From NCBI GenBank assembly GCA_049999765.1, contig JBNGIQ010009406.1, positions 1 through 64,000 of the forward strand: a DNA stretch of 64,000 nt. Reading direction: 5' to 3'. Below are positions 33,260 to 44,165 of the stretch, in pieces. The position numbers were made by a program, and so were the translations under genes. Positions within the stretch are counted from its first letter, which is position 1. Every line of letters starts with the position of its first letter. The DNA is from Phaeoceros laevis (taxonomy: Eukaryota > Anthocerotophyta > Anthocerotopsida > Notothyladales). The notes below the pieces were generated by a model. The model was not told the origin of the DNA. It saw only the letters and a program-made list of their open reading frames with translations, and did not search any database.

Positions 33260-33739
33260 TCAAGTCTTTTTTCTTCCCCATGTCTTCTTCCTCGTTCTCG
33301 TTTTTTTCCCTTTCTTCAACTCTTTCTTTTTCCCCAAGTCTTCCTCCACGTCGCAGAAGAGTTCATTTGACTGATTGATCTCATTGATCTCCAATCTCAC
33401 GTTATGCATCATTCCAACCATATACAACCCCAAGCATTGTACAAGAACCATGTATATGGGTTTGACACAGACAGTTTTCAAACAACATCTCAAGGTAAGA
33501 AGAACAAGTTCATAAGCAGAGTACCACGCCAAACTGTACTGTTCGTCAGCAGCTAGGCGAATGGCCTGAAGACCACATCTTTTATCAAGCTCTGCCTGCA
33601 CAATCTCCGTGATAGTAAACATGCAGGGTTTACGAATCTTAGGAGTGCATCCAAATAACCAGTCCGCACGCTTGTCTTCATCTAGTACTGCCCCATATCC
33701 ATCATCCACTGCCCCATACACATACTCGTCTTCATCCAC
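33260..33739 (-). CDS. Hypothetical 159-aa ORF
   Basis: The ORF starts MDEDEYVYGAVDDGYGAVLD, continues through a hydrophobic/Cys-containing middle (LTLRCCLKTVCVKPIYMVLV) and ends in a Lys/Arg-rich low-complexity tail. No domain is recognised. The opposite strand just right of it encodes a hydrophobic run (GCVVGAIVGAIVVALVAIM) without an initiating ATG, so coding on either strand is doubtful. Confidence 0.22.
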   Translation of the reverse strand: MDEDEYVYGAVDDGYGAVLDEDKRADWLFGCTPKIRKPCMFTITEIVQAELDKRCGLQAIRLAADEQYSLAWYSAYELVLLTLRCCLKTVCVKPIYMVLVQCLGLYMVGMMHNVRLEINEINQSNELFCDVEEDLGKKKELKKGKKTRTRKKTWGRKKT

Positions 33740-34057
33740 GTCTTCATCTTAGGTGTCGCATTAGGTTGCGTTGTTGGGGCCATTGTTGGGGCTATTGTTG
33801 TGGCCTTAGTGGCCATCATGTGTTATACGGTCTGGAAGTTCACCGCTACTGTACAATTTTCCATTGCTGTATCACTCAAAAGAGCGAGGCCTGGGAAACC
33901 GTTGATTACAGTAAGATTGACTGACTTGCAGGCGTGAGAAGAAACTAGGTGTGACAAAAGTTCGAACAGGGTCGCACTCAAGTCTTCGGGTCACAAAGAT
34001 ACGTGTGGAGGAGGAGGAAGTGTCCAACGCCTTCCACGACCTCTCCTGCCCCTTTTG

Positions 34058-34091
34058 CAGCTTTGTCATCCTTGTCTTCAAAGATGGCTGG
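34058..34091. repeat. Isolated half-module of the block A/B palindromic repeat
   Basis: AGCTTTGTCATCCTTGTC followed by TTCAAAGATGGCTGG matches the right half of the modules in blocks A and B, more than 20 kb away, showing that the module is dispersed and not confined to the lectin blocks. Confidence 0.6.
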
Positions 34092-35756
34092 TAGTAAACT
34101 TGTATTTACTATCATCGCCAATGGCTAAGCACAGATCCAAGTGTTCCATGAGTTGGATGAGCTGTTCTGTGTTGACTCCCTCAGAATTGAGGCCTATCTT
34201 GTTGCGGCCTCTTTGAGCAAGTCGGAGAGAGAGGCTTTGCTTATAATCCCATTTCAGAACTTGTCCTCATTACTCGTAGGCGGGTATTTCTAGATCTAGT
34301 TTGACAGGATCCTCCAAATTATCAAATGCATCGTTTGGTAAAGTTGTCAAATGAAACCTCTAAGTGCGCTTCCTCTCAAACAAATGATCCCCTGCTTCCC
34401 CACAAATTACCATGCACCTATATATCATAATTGTGTTATCTCTCCTTCCCTCACATATAGGACAAAAACTATGATGGTTGGTGAGAATTCGAAAGATCAT
34501 AAAACCAAAGGCATAGGCCAAGGGCGGACGTCCCCTGGCCCCCCCAACCTGCAAGGGTAAGGGGACCCACGGCTGACCAGTCCTGAATGAGTCCTAGTGG
34601 TTCGTATTCGTTGCGAATCCAGGACAAATTCGGATTGCCACAAAACTAGGACTTTTAGCATGAAACTATTAGGACTTAAGCACGAATCTAGGAACTTAGC
34701 ATGAAAACTAGTAGGGTTTTTAGAACCAATCTAGGAAACTTAGCACGAACCAATGACATCATTCATTGGCTACCGGGGGACAATATTGTTGCAATCCACT
34801 GCTTAAAACTATAGAGGTACTTGGGTTAGTCCTCTTTAAATATTGTTCTGGTGCCTTATGTGCAAGCCAACTATTGCTTGAGGGTACTTAAAAAAACCCC
34901 CTCCTTCTACATTACCTCTTCTAGATTACCTCTGCTCCAACTTCCTTGTTGAGGGTTTCTTGCAATCCATCCGACACATAGTGTAGGGGTACCTCATGAC
35001 TATAAATGTGCTTGATAATTGTAGTTCGTGCCGGTCCTTCCAAAAAAGCTGGACCCGGCTCATCTGCCGAACCTTGCTTTAGTTGGTTAACTATAAAATT
35101 TTTATGCTAATTAGGGAACCCTTCTCTCCTAGGTTTCGGACCTTCATAGCCTACAAACGGTGGTCAGCACCATGACACAAGGCACGAGTTCATTATTGAT
35201 GCCCCTTTATGTTTGACATTGCCCCAAGTAGTCAAACCGAAGTAACATTTCCAGCTACGAATCCGTTTTTCACGAAGAAGAATCCGGTGGACACATCCAA
35301 CAACAAGTTGCATGGTGAGGTCGCCACTAGCACTAGTACTCCGGATCCCCATGTCACACACCCACTAGATAAAGTGTGAGTGCTAGCTTGTTTGTACCAA
35401 TGTGTTGAGTGAACTCTTACAATGTAAGGGTTTCGCCTAAGGTTTTTTTTTGGCGCGAGAACAGTCCTTCACTTTATCACCCTAAAATTTGGCGTTCAAG
35501 TTTTTTACCCAGGGTTTGTCACGATTGAGACCGACTGAGGTGCTCCATGGAAAGTGACATAAGTATTGGGGCTGTGATAGTTTGGTGAGGTGAGTAGTAC
35601 GGGGTCCAAGAGAGACTACATACGGGGTTTAGGCCTAGGAAACTGCATTGACTCTCTCCTTAAAATTGTGCCAAGTTTGGTTTGATGAGTGGGCAACTGC
35701 CCTCTTCTCTGACCCGCTAGTTCGGCTAATCCCCGACAACGTACACGGTTATTAGG
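34092..35756. other. Intergenic, probably old transposon debris
   Basis: No gene supported. At 34515-34560 GGGCGGACGTCCCCTGGCCC followed by a C-run resembles ends of some hAT-like elements, but no partner end was found. Confidence 0.35.
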
Positions 35757-37413
35757 TTAGTAGACTAGGCAACCGAGAATAGGAAGGCTACGTACGTAGG
35801 CTACCAAGTTAAGGAGGATATGAGGCCCACCTTCTCCATTTTGTCCATACACAACAAGAGCCTCTTGGCCGAGTCCTTGCTGTGCATACCCAGCGATCAG
35901 GGCATTCCATGTCACCACATCCTTTGTGTCCATGCTGTCAAAAACCTGGCGCGCATCTTCCAGCTCACCACATTTTGCATAAATGTCCACCAGGCAGGTG
36001 CCCACTACTACATCCAGCAGACCTCTTTTGACAATCCTTGAGTGCAGCTCCCTGCCTTTCTGCAAGGCACCAGTGCTTGCACATGCCTTCAGAAGGCAAG
36101 CAAAAGTAACATGGTTGGCTAAAATGAGGCCCACCTCCTCCATTTGTCCATACACAACAAGAGCCTCTTGGCCGAGTCCTTGCTGTGCACACCCAGCGAT
36201 CAGAGCATTCCATGTCACCACATCCTTTGTGTCCATGCTGTCAAAAACCTGGCGTGCACCTTCCAGTTCGCCACATTTTGCATACATGTCCACCAGGCAG
36301 GTGCCCACCACTACATCATCCAGCAGACCTGTTTTGACAATCTTTGAGTGCAGCTCCCTGCCCTTCTGTATGGCACCAGTGCTTGCACACGCCTTCAGAA
36401 GGCAAGCAAAAGTAACACGGTCAGCCAAAATGAGGCCCGCCTCCTCCATTTGTCCATACACAACAAGCGCCTCTTGGCAGAGTCCTTGCTGTGCATACCC
36501 AGCTATCAGGGCATTCCATGTCACCACATCCTTTACGGCCATGCTGTCAAAAACCTGGCGTGCATCTTTCAATTCGCCACATTTTGCATACATGTCAACC
36601 AGGCAGTTGCCAACAAACAAGTTCGTAGGATTCCCGCTGTGCAACACATCAGAGTGCACTTTTCTGCCAGATTCCAAGTCCGCGGCAAATGTACAAGCTT
36701 GAAGGCAGCTACAAAGACGTAACCATCCGCCTTCACTCTGACTTACGCATCTCACGGTAGAGTTGTATGGCCTCCTTCAGTTTTCCGTGCTTAGCATGTG
36801 CAGAGATTATGGAAGACCACATGAAAACATCTGGTTTCCCTACCCTGTTGAACACATCCATGCCCTCCTGTAGCCTACCTCCACATGCATACATGCGCAA
36901 GAGATGGTTTCCCAAAAATGTGTCGGATCCGTACCCAAGCTTGACAGTGAGATCATCCAGTCGTCGCCCCAACACCCGATTTTTGTCAGCCCCGCATATC
37001 CGAATGACTCTGTACAGCAGAGAGGAGGACACACGAGATTGTTTCTCCGCCAAGGTAGTCAAAGCGTCCACTGCTGGACTTAGCTGCCCATTCTCATAAA
37101 GTTGTTCGATTACAGCCTGAGCCGTTCGGTACCCTTGGCACTCTGGCACCGTCGGAGCAGCAGCATTATGATGCAACAAGGGGTTGGATGTAGGCTGAGC
37201 AGACCGTCCAACCTGCTTGTCCAAGGCGGCCAGCTCCGCATCCACCCAGTCAGCCTTGTAGAAGTTGTTCAGCCATATGGGCTCCAAATACTGCCTCCAC
37301 AACAACTCTTGTCGTTCTCCAGCACTGCTATTGTCCGGTATGCGTAGCTTGGCTGCTAAGCCACTGCACGGCACAAATGTGCAGCTTGCGTAAATCCATT
37401 GCCTCGGAGGCAC
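35757..37413 (-). pseudogene. PPR pseudogene with near-identical repeated modules
   Basis: The 5' part (37413-36733) encodes a leader and first PPRs (SSSLLYRVIRICGADKNRVL; DVFMWSSIISAHAKHGKLKE), then hits a stop at MRKSE. Next to it the reading frame shifts at least twice by one base near 36710-36740 before PPR coding resumes (LQACTFAADLESGRKVHSD). Three successive 303-306 bp modules (markers at 35843, 36147 and 36453) are almost identical, each encoding the same L-S-P set (MYAKCGELEDARQVFDSM, KDVVTWNALIAGYAQQGLGQ). An extra T near 35840 shifts the last module out of frame. No E or DYW domain follows. It was once a PLS-type organellar RNA-binding protein gene. Confidence 0.85.
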
Positions 37414-38010
37414 ATTTCACCTCCCCTTCAGCTCCAGGGTGTGGGCCTGCCTCCCAGCTGCTGGCGTCCAAAACCGCTGATGTTGCATCCCGTTTGTGGT
37501 GCCAAATTATAGGTGGAGCATTGCAGGGTTTTTCAGCAGTAGCAGTCCAGCGGGCATGCCCACGTTGTTCAGCTGTTCGGCATCCAAGACTATTGATGCT
37601 GCATCTCGTTAGTGGTGCGCGCCATTGCAAGTGGAGCAAGAACGGTAACCTCCGTCGCTGCTGTCGCTCTTGATTTTCCCATTTCTCGGCTTCCAGAGTA
37701 AAAACACATCAACAGAAGCGGTGCCACATTCCAAAAACCCCGGCCGGTTACCGTGTGGCAAAGCAAGGGGTAGGGCAAACTGCAGTCTTTGCCACAAGTG
37801 TGGCAAAAAAGGGATGTGGCAAAACCCCTCCTTTTCTTGTAGTGCATGAAGACATCAGGTTCGAGATGGTTTCCCAAAAATGCATTGCATCCGTAGCCAA
37901 GCTTGACAGTCAGATCATCATCCAGCACACGTTTTTCATCAAATGCACATTTAGGACGATGAGTATACTTGGATCCAACTTCAGAGGCCGCTCTAAGGAT
38001 AGAAAACAAG
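37355..38010 (-). repeat. Upstream flank of the PPR pseudogene, shared with window start
   Basis: 37355-37815 is the counterpart of 165-540, with an extra ~110 bp that is itself a diverged tandem copy (CAGCTGTTCGGCATCCAAGA repeats CAGCTGCTGGCGTCCAAAAC). From 38010 to about 37830 short PPR-like pieces (DDDLTVKLGYGCNAFLGNHL) show a second, shattered PPR N-terminal region. It lies immediately 5' of the PPR pseudogene. Confidence 0.6.
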
Positions 38011-38070
38011 AGATGCTCCTTTAGGAAGTCACCTTGGAAGCACCTATCACTTTTAGAAAGCTTCTAACTA

Positions 38071-38165
38071 GCCCGTTCCTTAGTTTGACGCAAGCATTGA
38101 GGGCTGGCACGCGCGGCATCTCTCGCGTGCCAGCCCTCAATGCTTGCGTCAAACTAAGGAACGGG
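38071..38165. mobile_element. 95-bp perfect hairpin with 8-bp target-site duplication
   Basis: Arms of about 42 bp, starting CCCGTTCCTTAGTTTGACGC and ending with the exact reverse complement (...AAACTAAGGAACGGG at 38165), surround a ~10-bp loop (CGGCATCTCT). TCTAACTA flanks both sides (38063-38070 and 38166-38173). An 8-bp duplication is typical of hAT-type insertion. The perfect arms imply a recent foldback MITE. A ~50-bp direct repeat (CACCTTGGAAG...AAGCTTCTAACTAG) lies outside it on both sides. Confidence 0.8.
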
Positions 38166-38229
38166 TCTAACTACTACCTTTAGGAAGCACCTTGGAAGGA
38201 CGTATCACTTTTTATAAAGCTTCTAACTA

Positions 38230-38735
38230 GACTACAGTAATAGGGAGGATTCGTGGGCAATATTGTCAACCTTGCATCCATTTCTACCCCAAATTTAGTA
38301 CTCAATAAATTTTATCGAAACATATATTTGGAATCTTGGAGGAAATTTATTGTGTGCTGTATATACCGGCATACATCACGTGTCATGCATATAATGCTGT
38401 GGCCGCCCATGAGGCCATGAGGGTGGCCACAGCGACCTCGTATCTGTAACGTCGACAACTATGGAAGAGACTGTTATGTATACATACAGTTGGGAGCACC
38501 CATCCTTGCAAGCTTCCGGTGCCTTTTTTCCTTCACAGCTGCACCTAGCTAGCTCCTGCAGATAAATCTATGCTTCAATCGGCTCTCAAGGCTGTGGAAG
38601 CTTAGAGCTATCCCATAGATCTCTTGTCTGAAACTTGTGGTGATCCATCCACTGGCAGGAAAGAGTAGGGTAGCTTTAGAGTGCAAGCTTTGATTTTCCT
38701 CTAGAGCTACAGCTAGCTAGCATTTTGCAATTGCA
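38230..38735. other. Upstream region of the terpene synthase relic
   Basis: No ORF of note. Several AGCTAGCT-rich stretches (38546-38551, 38712-38721) and a TATATA-containing piece near 38360 are seen; no promoter element can be assigned with confidence. Confidence 0.35.
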
Positions 38736-39560
38736 ATGGCCTCCCCTCTGTCAAATTCTTTGGTCCGGGCCCGGGTGCAGCCCAAGCTGCTTGGCATCAT
38801 CAAGAACGTTAACGGCGATGTGAAGCCTGAAGCAGCAGGAAGAAGCCTGAAGAGGGGGAGGAACGACAGCGGTTCCTGGAGGATCTCACCCTGTTCCACT
38901 ACAAGTTCACCGCCCCGGAAGGGTACGCCAAGCTCTACCCTGGGCGGGGAGACCTGCACCCCGTGTTGGAGGACACCATCGTCTTCTTCCAATCCGAGCA
39001 GAGCCCCTTCTTCGGCACCGACCATCGGCTGCACTCCCAAATGGTGAAATGATACTTGGAATTCCTGGACGGCAACATGCTGGAGGAGCACTACAGGGAG
39101 AATCCGGTCGACTTTGCGGGCCACCAGATGACGCTCCTGCCCACCACGCTGCGGCGGAAGTCGGGCATTGCGGAGCCCTACGCCTGCTTCACGATCATGA
39201 ACACGGCGGCCTCTTGCAGGAGCAAGGAGGAGGAGCGCTTCTTCTACAACAAGCTCTACCCGCTGGTTCCTCACTTGATCGCGGTGATCGAGTACGTGAA
39301 CGATTTGCTCTCGTTCTACAAGGAGATGGAGAACGGGGAACACGACAGCTGCATCGTCACCGACGCCAGGGCGCACGGCGTGAGCCCGGAAGAGGCGCTG
39401 GAGGTGTACGCCGAGTATTGCGTGGACGCTCGGAGGCGGATCATTGCCATCGTGGACAAGGCCGAGTCTGTTGTCAATGAGATGAAGAGGAATGTGCTGC
39501 AGTTCTTCCAGGTCTTCATGGTTTTCCATGTCGGCAACAGGCGCTACCGAATGAACGAAG
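38736..39560 (+). pseudogene. Microbial/fungal-type (TRI5-like) terpene synthase pseudogene
   Basis: The 3' half (39056-39560) encodes the C-terminal alpha-domain of a class I terpene synthase of the trichodiene-synthase-like type. Visible are the metal-binding NSE motif VNDLLSFYKE, then EALEVYAEYCVDARRRI and the basic GNRRYRMNE motif that contacts diphosphate in this family. The 5' part (from ATG at 38736, MASPLSNSLVRARVQPKL) changes frame near 38830-38860 and an in-frame TGA lies at 39050-39052, so the gene is broken twice. I see no clear Asp-rich DDxxD motif. This class differs from typical plant TPS and resembles MTPSL enzymes reported from seed-free plants. Whether its product was ever trichodiene is not implied. 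The frame stays open beyond 39560 without resemblance. Confidence 0.8.
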
Positions 39561-39869
39561 TGTTGCCACATCGGTTGGAGATAGTGCTGTTTCTTCACCA
39601 TCTGGTTTGCAAATACAAGACAAGGCCGTTCTGGCCGTGGTCCTCAACCACCTTCAGTTTTATCAAGGCTGTGACTCACCCGTGGCATCCACTTGCAGAT
39701 GGGAAACAACGGAGCATATCAAAACAAACTACTTTCCGCTTCCATCGTTTACTAATGGATTTCCTATTTGGCTTAATCGGTTTGCTACAACTCGACAAGT
39801 TGACACAGATGGAGAATGAGACACCATGGTGGTCTATGCTACCACATCCCTACCATTTATCATGGCAGT

Positions 39870-40440
39870 CTATGTTACCACATCCCTCGAGGACAGACTG
39901 TCGAACACTTTGCGTGCATCTTCCAACTGGCCACATTTTGGCCACATTTTGCATACATACCTACTAGGCAATTGCCTAGTACCATGTCACCTTCAAGCAG
40001 TTCTCTTTCCCCGATTCCTGAATGCCAGTGCAGCTGCCTGCCTTGTTGTAGAGCACCAGAACTTGCAAGCATACGTAACACTGCTGAAATCAGGCATTCC
40101 TACTCCATCCTTGCTGTAAGGGCCGGGGGACCGAGCCCGTGCTCAGCGTACCCACTCATCATGGCATTCCATGTCGCTGCATTCCTTGTGGCCATACTGT
40201 CGAAAACCCTGCGTGCATCTTCCGATTCCCCACATTTCGCAGACATGTACATCTTCCCCTCTTGCACAAGCTTACAGGGCAGCAACAAAAATGTGACCAT
40301 CTGGCTCCAAACCTCAGCTACACATCCCTTTTGTACAGTTGAATGGCCTCACTAGGCCTCCGCGCCGGTGTGCACTCTTTACAGAGAGTACGGAAGACCA
40401 CATGAAGACATCACATGCGTTTGGCCACCCTAAACCGCTC
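39870..40440 (-). pseudogene. PPR gene relics
   Basis: Minus-strand frames encode isolated PPR pieces: GESEDARRVFDSMATRNAAT with WNAMMSGYAEHGLG (40300-40100) and LASSGALQQGRQLHWHSGIG with VLGNCLVGMYAKCG (40081-39875). They are in different frames, lack a start and end, and resemble the module set of the 36-kb pseudogene without being copies of it. Confidence 0.7.
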
Positions 40441-40752
40441 ATGTAGAATCCCGTTGTCGGTGGAGCAATCGAACTGTTCTACTTGTATGACAGAACATCC
40501 ATTGACAAAGTTTCCAGCATCGATCCTAGCAATCGGAAGAAAGGTGTCCAGATCTAGAACACTTGTAACAAGAACCGATGCATGCAAGCCTTTCTTTATT
40601 TCTTGAAGCTCTTGGGAAACGAGATGTTTACGAAGAGCCAATACAATAGGTACAGAGTCTAACTGGCTACTTGAAGCTCAAACTGTAGACGGATGCCTTT
40701 TGTAGTCTATACATGAAAGGATGCACAGGCACACTGTCAGTCGACTTCAGAC
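40441..40752. other. Short intergenic stretch
   Basis: No supported gene between the PPR relic and the 3' end of the cupin locus. Confidence 0.4.
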
Positions 40753-42584
40753 CATGACGCCGATGGCACTAGCACTCTTGTCGACGATATCATCATCCAT
40801 ATCGCGGCGCCCATGACGACGTCGGCCTTCGTGCATGCGGGAAGGAGGCAACAAAATGGCTCCCCTCATGGGCCCCTTCCTCTTCCTGCACTCCCTCATC
40901 ATTTCCTCGTCCACGTTGAAAGCAGCTGCCGCCACTTGTCCTGCCTGCAAGTGCTTCCACATATGGCCTGCAGGCGCGCAAAGGTCGATGATCAATCAAT
41001 CAGTCAAGCAGCAGCAGCTTTAGCATCCGCCGACCGGTCCTTAAAGGAAAATCACACTAGCTAGCGTGATGGAATTCGATATGAGTATGCTTACATGTCG
41101 GTGGTGTAGAAGCTGATCCATTCCATGCCATCTCCTCCAGCCCTCATACCAGCAGCGAAGAAGCGCGGAATGACGTACGTCTCGCCTTCCATCATCCGCC
41201 TGCTCATCAACCGCTGTCCGGCGTTGCCTACAATCTCCATGTCGCCATCGCCTCGGAGGACGTGCACCAGCCGGTGGCCATTGGGGGACCAGTGAGGGGC
41301 CATCATCGCGTCCTGATTGATCAACACAATTTTCAGGGACTCAAGAAATCCTGCGCCAACTCAAAATCGTTTTGCAAGAAGGAAGGACTTGAGCAGAAGT
41401 GAGCAATTCAAGCGTAAACGCACCCTCTCCAGGCGAGCGTGGGACAAACCCATCCCGACTTGCGCCAGCATTGGCAGCTTCATCCTGTTTACGACAGTGG
41501 CGTGGCCGGCGTCCTCCACACGCACGTCGGGAGTGCCGTGGTGCACGTTGTATACAAAATCGCCCATCATTCCTTCCATCATTCGTCCGCCCATCATGCC
41601 TCCGCCCATCATTCTCCCGCCTCCCATCATCTCTGATCCCGTGTTGGAATTCATTTCGCGTCGGTGGTGGCGTCCATGTGTCCATGTTCGAATCCGGGGA
41701 AGCCGCGCACGTCGATTTCTCGCTCAGCCCTGACAATGCCCACCTCCCTCTGGCTGTTGAGCAGCTCCTCCACCTCGCGCTCCTCCATGTCCCAAGCCTC
41801 TGCCAAAAACTCCTTCCGGAAACCGTGCAGCATACCTCCCATTTGCTCCTCACCTCCACCTCCTTCTCGTCGTCTGGGCCGCCTCATGCCTTCTCCTTCC
41901 ATTCCGCGACCACCAGCCAAGCTGAACATCTGCTCACAGTCACGCATGCATGCTTCAATGTCAAGACAGTTGCAATAGCTCACATTCATGTGATCTGTCG
42001 ATAATGAACCAGACGATCAAATTCCAGCAGGCTAGCAAGTACTATGACTTACAGTCATCTGGCCAGGCATGAGTCCAGCGGAGGTGTCGGCGAAGCCCAT
42101 GATGCGCATCTCCGTGTTGCCCGAGTTGTACCACCAGTGCGCGACTCCTCTGGGGAAGGCGACCACGTCCCCACGTCTCACGCGCCGCATCCTCTCGCCC
42201 ATGGAGTAACCGGTGAGGAAGCCCACCAGTCCCTCGCCTTCTTCCACGTAGCCGATGCAGGCGGCGTCGCTGTACATGGGCAGAGCCAAGCCTCTCTCCT
42301 CCAGAGTCATCCTGCCGGCCTGCACGTACACGTCCATCTCCTCCAGGGCGCGCCCGGATATGACCTCCCTCGGATCGGAACCACTCTCGCGGCTTCTCCA
42401 ACTGCAGCTCAGGCATTTCTCCGGATCCGTGCTGGCCATGGCGTCGCCCATGGCTCCCGTACTCCCGTTCGCGGTACCGGTCGTCGGCGTCATGGTCCAG
42501 GGCTGTGACCAGGGATGAGGCAGCCAGGAGCAGGGCCAGGACTAGCCCTGCCCACCTGATGAGGCTGGAACTGCTACCAGCCAT
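40753..42584 (-). pseudogene. 11S-globulin-like (legumin-type) bicupin gene with apparent frameshifts
   Basis: Read on the minus strand. Exon 1 (42584-42050) has a signal peptide (LIRWAGLVLALLLAASSLVT) and the first cupin (LALPMYSDAACIGYVEEGEG; DVVAFPRGVAHWWYNSGN). Exon 2 starts near 41929 (GFRKEFLAEAWDMEEREVEE); a Met/Gly-rich stretch (MMGGGRMMGGGMMGG) precedes the second cupin. Exon 3 ends at 41424 (NRMKLPMLAQVGMGL), exon 4 is 41312-41095 (MMAPHWSPNGHRLVHVLRGD, YVIPRFFAAG), and exon 5 starts near 40972 (VAAAAFNVDEEMMREC). This is the two-cupin order of 11S globulins, which form trimers/hexamers in vacuoles as storage protein; in seed-free plants they occur in spores. Signal peptide and first cupin lie in different frames (shift near 42340-42380), and another shift is needed near 40935. 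It is either a pseudogene or affected by consensus indels. No Asn-Gly processing site is clear. Confidence 0.8.
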
Positions 42585-42758
42585 GGCTAGCGGAGGCGGA
42601 AACGCTGGGGAAGTAGACAACTCGCCCAAGGCTAGACGGTTCCAAGGATGAGAGCTGTGGTCGGTGGAAAATGCTGAGGAAGAGACCCTACTTAAGTAGG
42701 GCCACAGAGCCTCCTTGGCTGGGCGCATGGGCTAGCCGGGCTAACAGGGCGCAACTCG

Positions 42759-42764
42759 CATGCA
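42759..42764 (-). promoter_or_regulatory. RY-type motif (CATGCA) upstream of the cupin locus
   Basis: CATGCA lies ~175 bp upstream of the cupin start codon. RY motifs recruit B3 factors of the ABI3/FUS3 type at storage-protein promoters. One 6-mer is weak evidence on its own. Confidence 0.25.
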
Positions 42765-43438
42765 ACTCACAGATGTACGATGTCTTGGAGTCCCGACATG
42801 CAGACTCTGCAGATGCCTCGTCCAACTCGGAATTTCTCTTTGTTGAACAAAGGTGGGAAACTCGAAACTTCCGAAGCCAGTTGCAAGAATTTTCGAAATT
42901 TGATTATAGTTTATGGTTGGAAAGTTTAATAGATGAATTTAACGTTTATATTTTCTATTGTCACCTTGAGAAAATAGGTTGAAATATGTTGAGAAAATAT
43001 GTCAAAACAGGTTTTAAAAAATAATCTATTTTCATCGCTCTTGAGTTGGTGACTATGTGGTGTGGTGCTCAACTGCCTTGGAGGCTTGGGCCGCCTCCCA
43101 TACCATGTCATTTCATTTCGCTATTTCCACTTTGGTTATTTTGAACCTATTTTGAACTATTTTATGAGTGGCACGTCTAACGTGTGTGCTATGCAAGTAT
43201 CCACTCAATCACTTGAAATAAACTATTTCTTCTCGTCTTCATTGTAAAAATTTCCTTCCATGCTTCTTGGAATTTTAAACCATTGCATTAATCCCTTCTT
43301 TAGGTTTTCCTTTGCTTTATCTCACTTCTTTGAGTTTTAACTTAACTTGCAAGCCTATATATATAGCTCCTAATAGTTTACCTACCTCATACTTAGTGAC
43401 AACTTAATCCGACTAGGCCTCAAAGTATGGGGGAGTAC
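42765..43438. other. AT-rich intergenic DNA
   Basis: No supported gene. Confidence 0.4.
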
Positions 43439-43439
43439 T

Positions 43440-43965
43440 ACCTAGTAGTAGTAGTAGTATGGTTATGGTGTTTGCCAACTCCACCAATGGGAATTGAACA
43501 CCCCGTCAGGTACACCCCTAGTTAGAGGAATTCCAATATGTCGAGGGCCCCGGCCCCGGCTCATTTGCTAAATTATTTGTAGGGGCAATATGCTAGAACT
43601 CATTCATGAATTCAACCTACAGAGAGCTAGATACTAAGTAGGTAAATAACCTAGTAATGTAGTTCACAAAAGCCCAACCACGTTTCTAGCAACTTAGATG
43701 CATACTAATTAATGCATCACAAGCTACTTGCGATGCATCAACTACTAGTACTTAGTAGTAGTAGTAGTTGTAGGATGATTATGGTGTTTAGCCAACTCCA
43801 CAGTAGTAGTAGTCCCTAATCACCATACTACTAGTAGTACTAGTAGTAGTCCCTAATCACCGTAATCATCCCTCAGGATGAATCCCTCAGGATGATTATG
43901 GTGAGTAGGGACTACTACTACTACTACTCGGCGTCGGACAACTGGACTACTACTACTAGTCCCGT
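43440..43965. repeat. Scattered TAG/ACT trinucleotide microsatellites
   Basis: Runs of (TAG)n or (ACT)n at about 43442-43459, 43750-43768, 43803-43852 and 43909-43960, mixed with two copies each of GATTATGGTG and CCCTAATCACC in opposite orientations. This arrangement could form hairpins. Confidence 0.7.
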
Positions 43966-43973
43966 CGTGCGAC

Positions 43974-44165
43974 GTCGGGCTTGGGGACGCGGTCCCCACC
44001 GCAATGGGACACACAATACTCTCAGATCCAAGCCCGACGTCGGGCTTGCGGACGCGATCCCCACCGCAATGGGACACACAATACTCTCAGATTCAAGCCC
44101 GACGTCGGGCTTGCGGACGCGATCCCCACCGCAATGGACACACAATACTCTTATATCAAGCGCGA
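43974..44165. repeat. 65-bp tandem repeat, 3 copies
   Basis: The unit contains GACGCGATCCCCACCGCAAT, GGGACACACAATACTCTCAG and the palindrome GCCCGACGTCGGGC. Copies are 65 bp apart with only a few changes. The ORFs over it (GLRTRSPPQW and similar) are a product of the repeat and not a gene. Confidence 0.85.

Noticed and set aside
33700-33900. Hydrophobic plus-strand frame (GAIVGAIVVALVAIM)
   Set aside because: No ATG in frame and it overlaps a competing minus-strand ORF; cannot be supported as a membrane protein gene.
34515-34560. Possible hAT terminus (GGGCGGACGTCCCCTGGCCC)
   Set aside because: No inverted partner or target duplication found nearby.
35983-36702. 239-aa plus-strand ORF over the PPR pseudogene
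   Set aside because: Its internal repeats simply mirror the PPR modules on the other strand.
38717-39601. 294-aa minus-strand ORF over the terpene synthase relic
   Set aside because: It is antisense to clear terpene synthase coding sequence; its His/Arg/Val-rich composition is what reverse-reading GC-rich codons gives.
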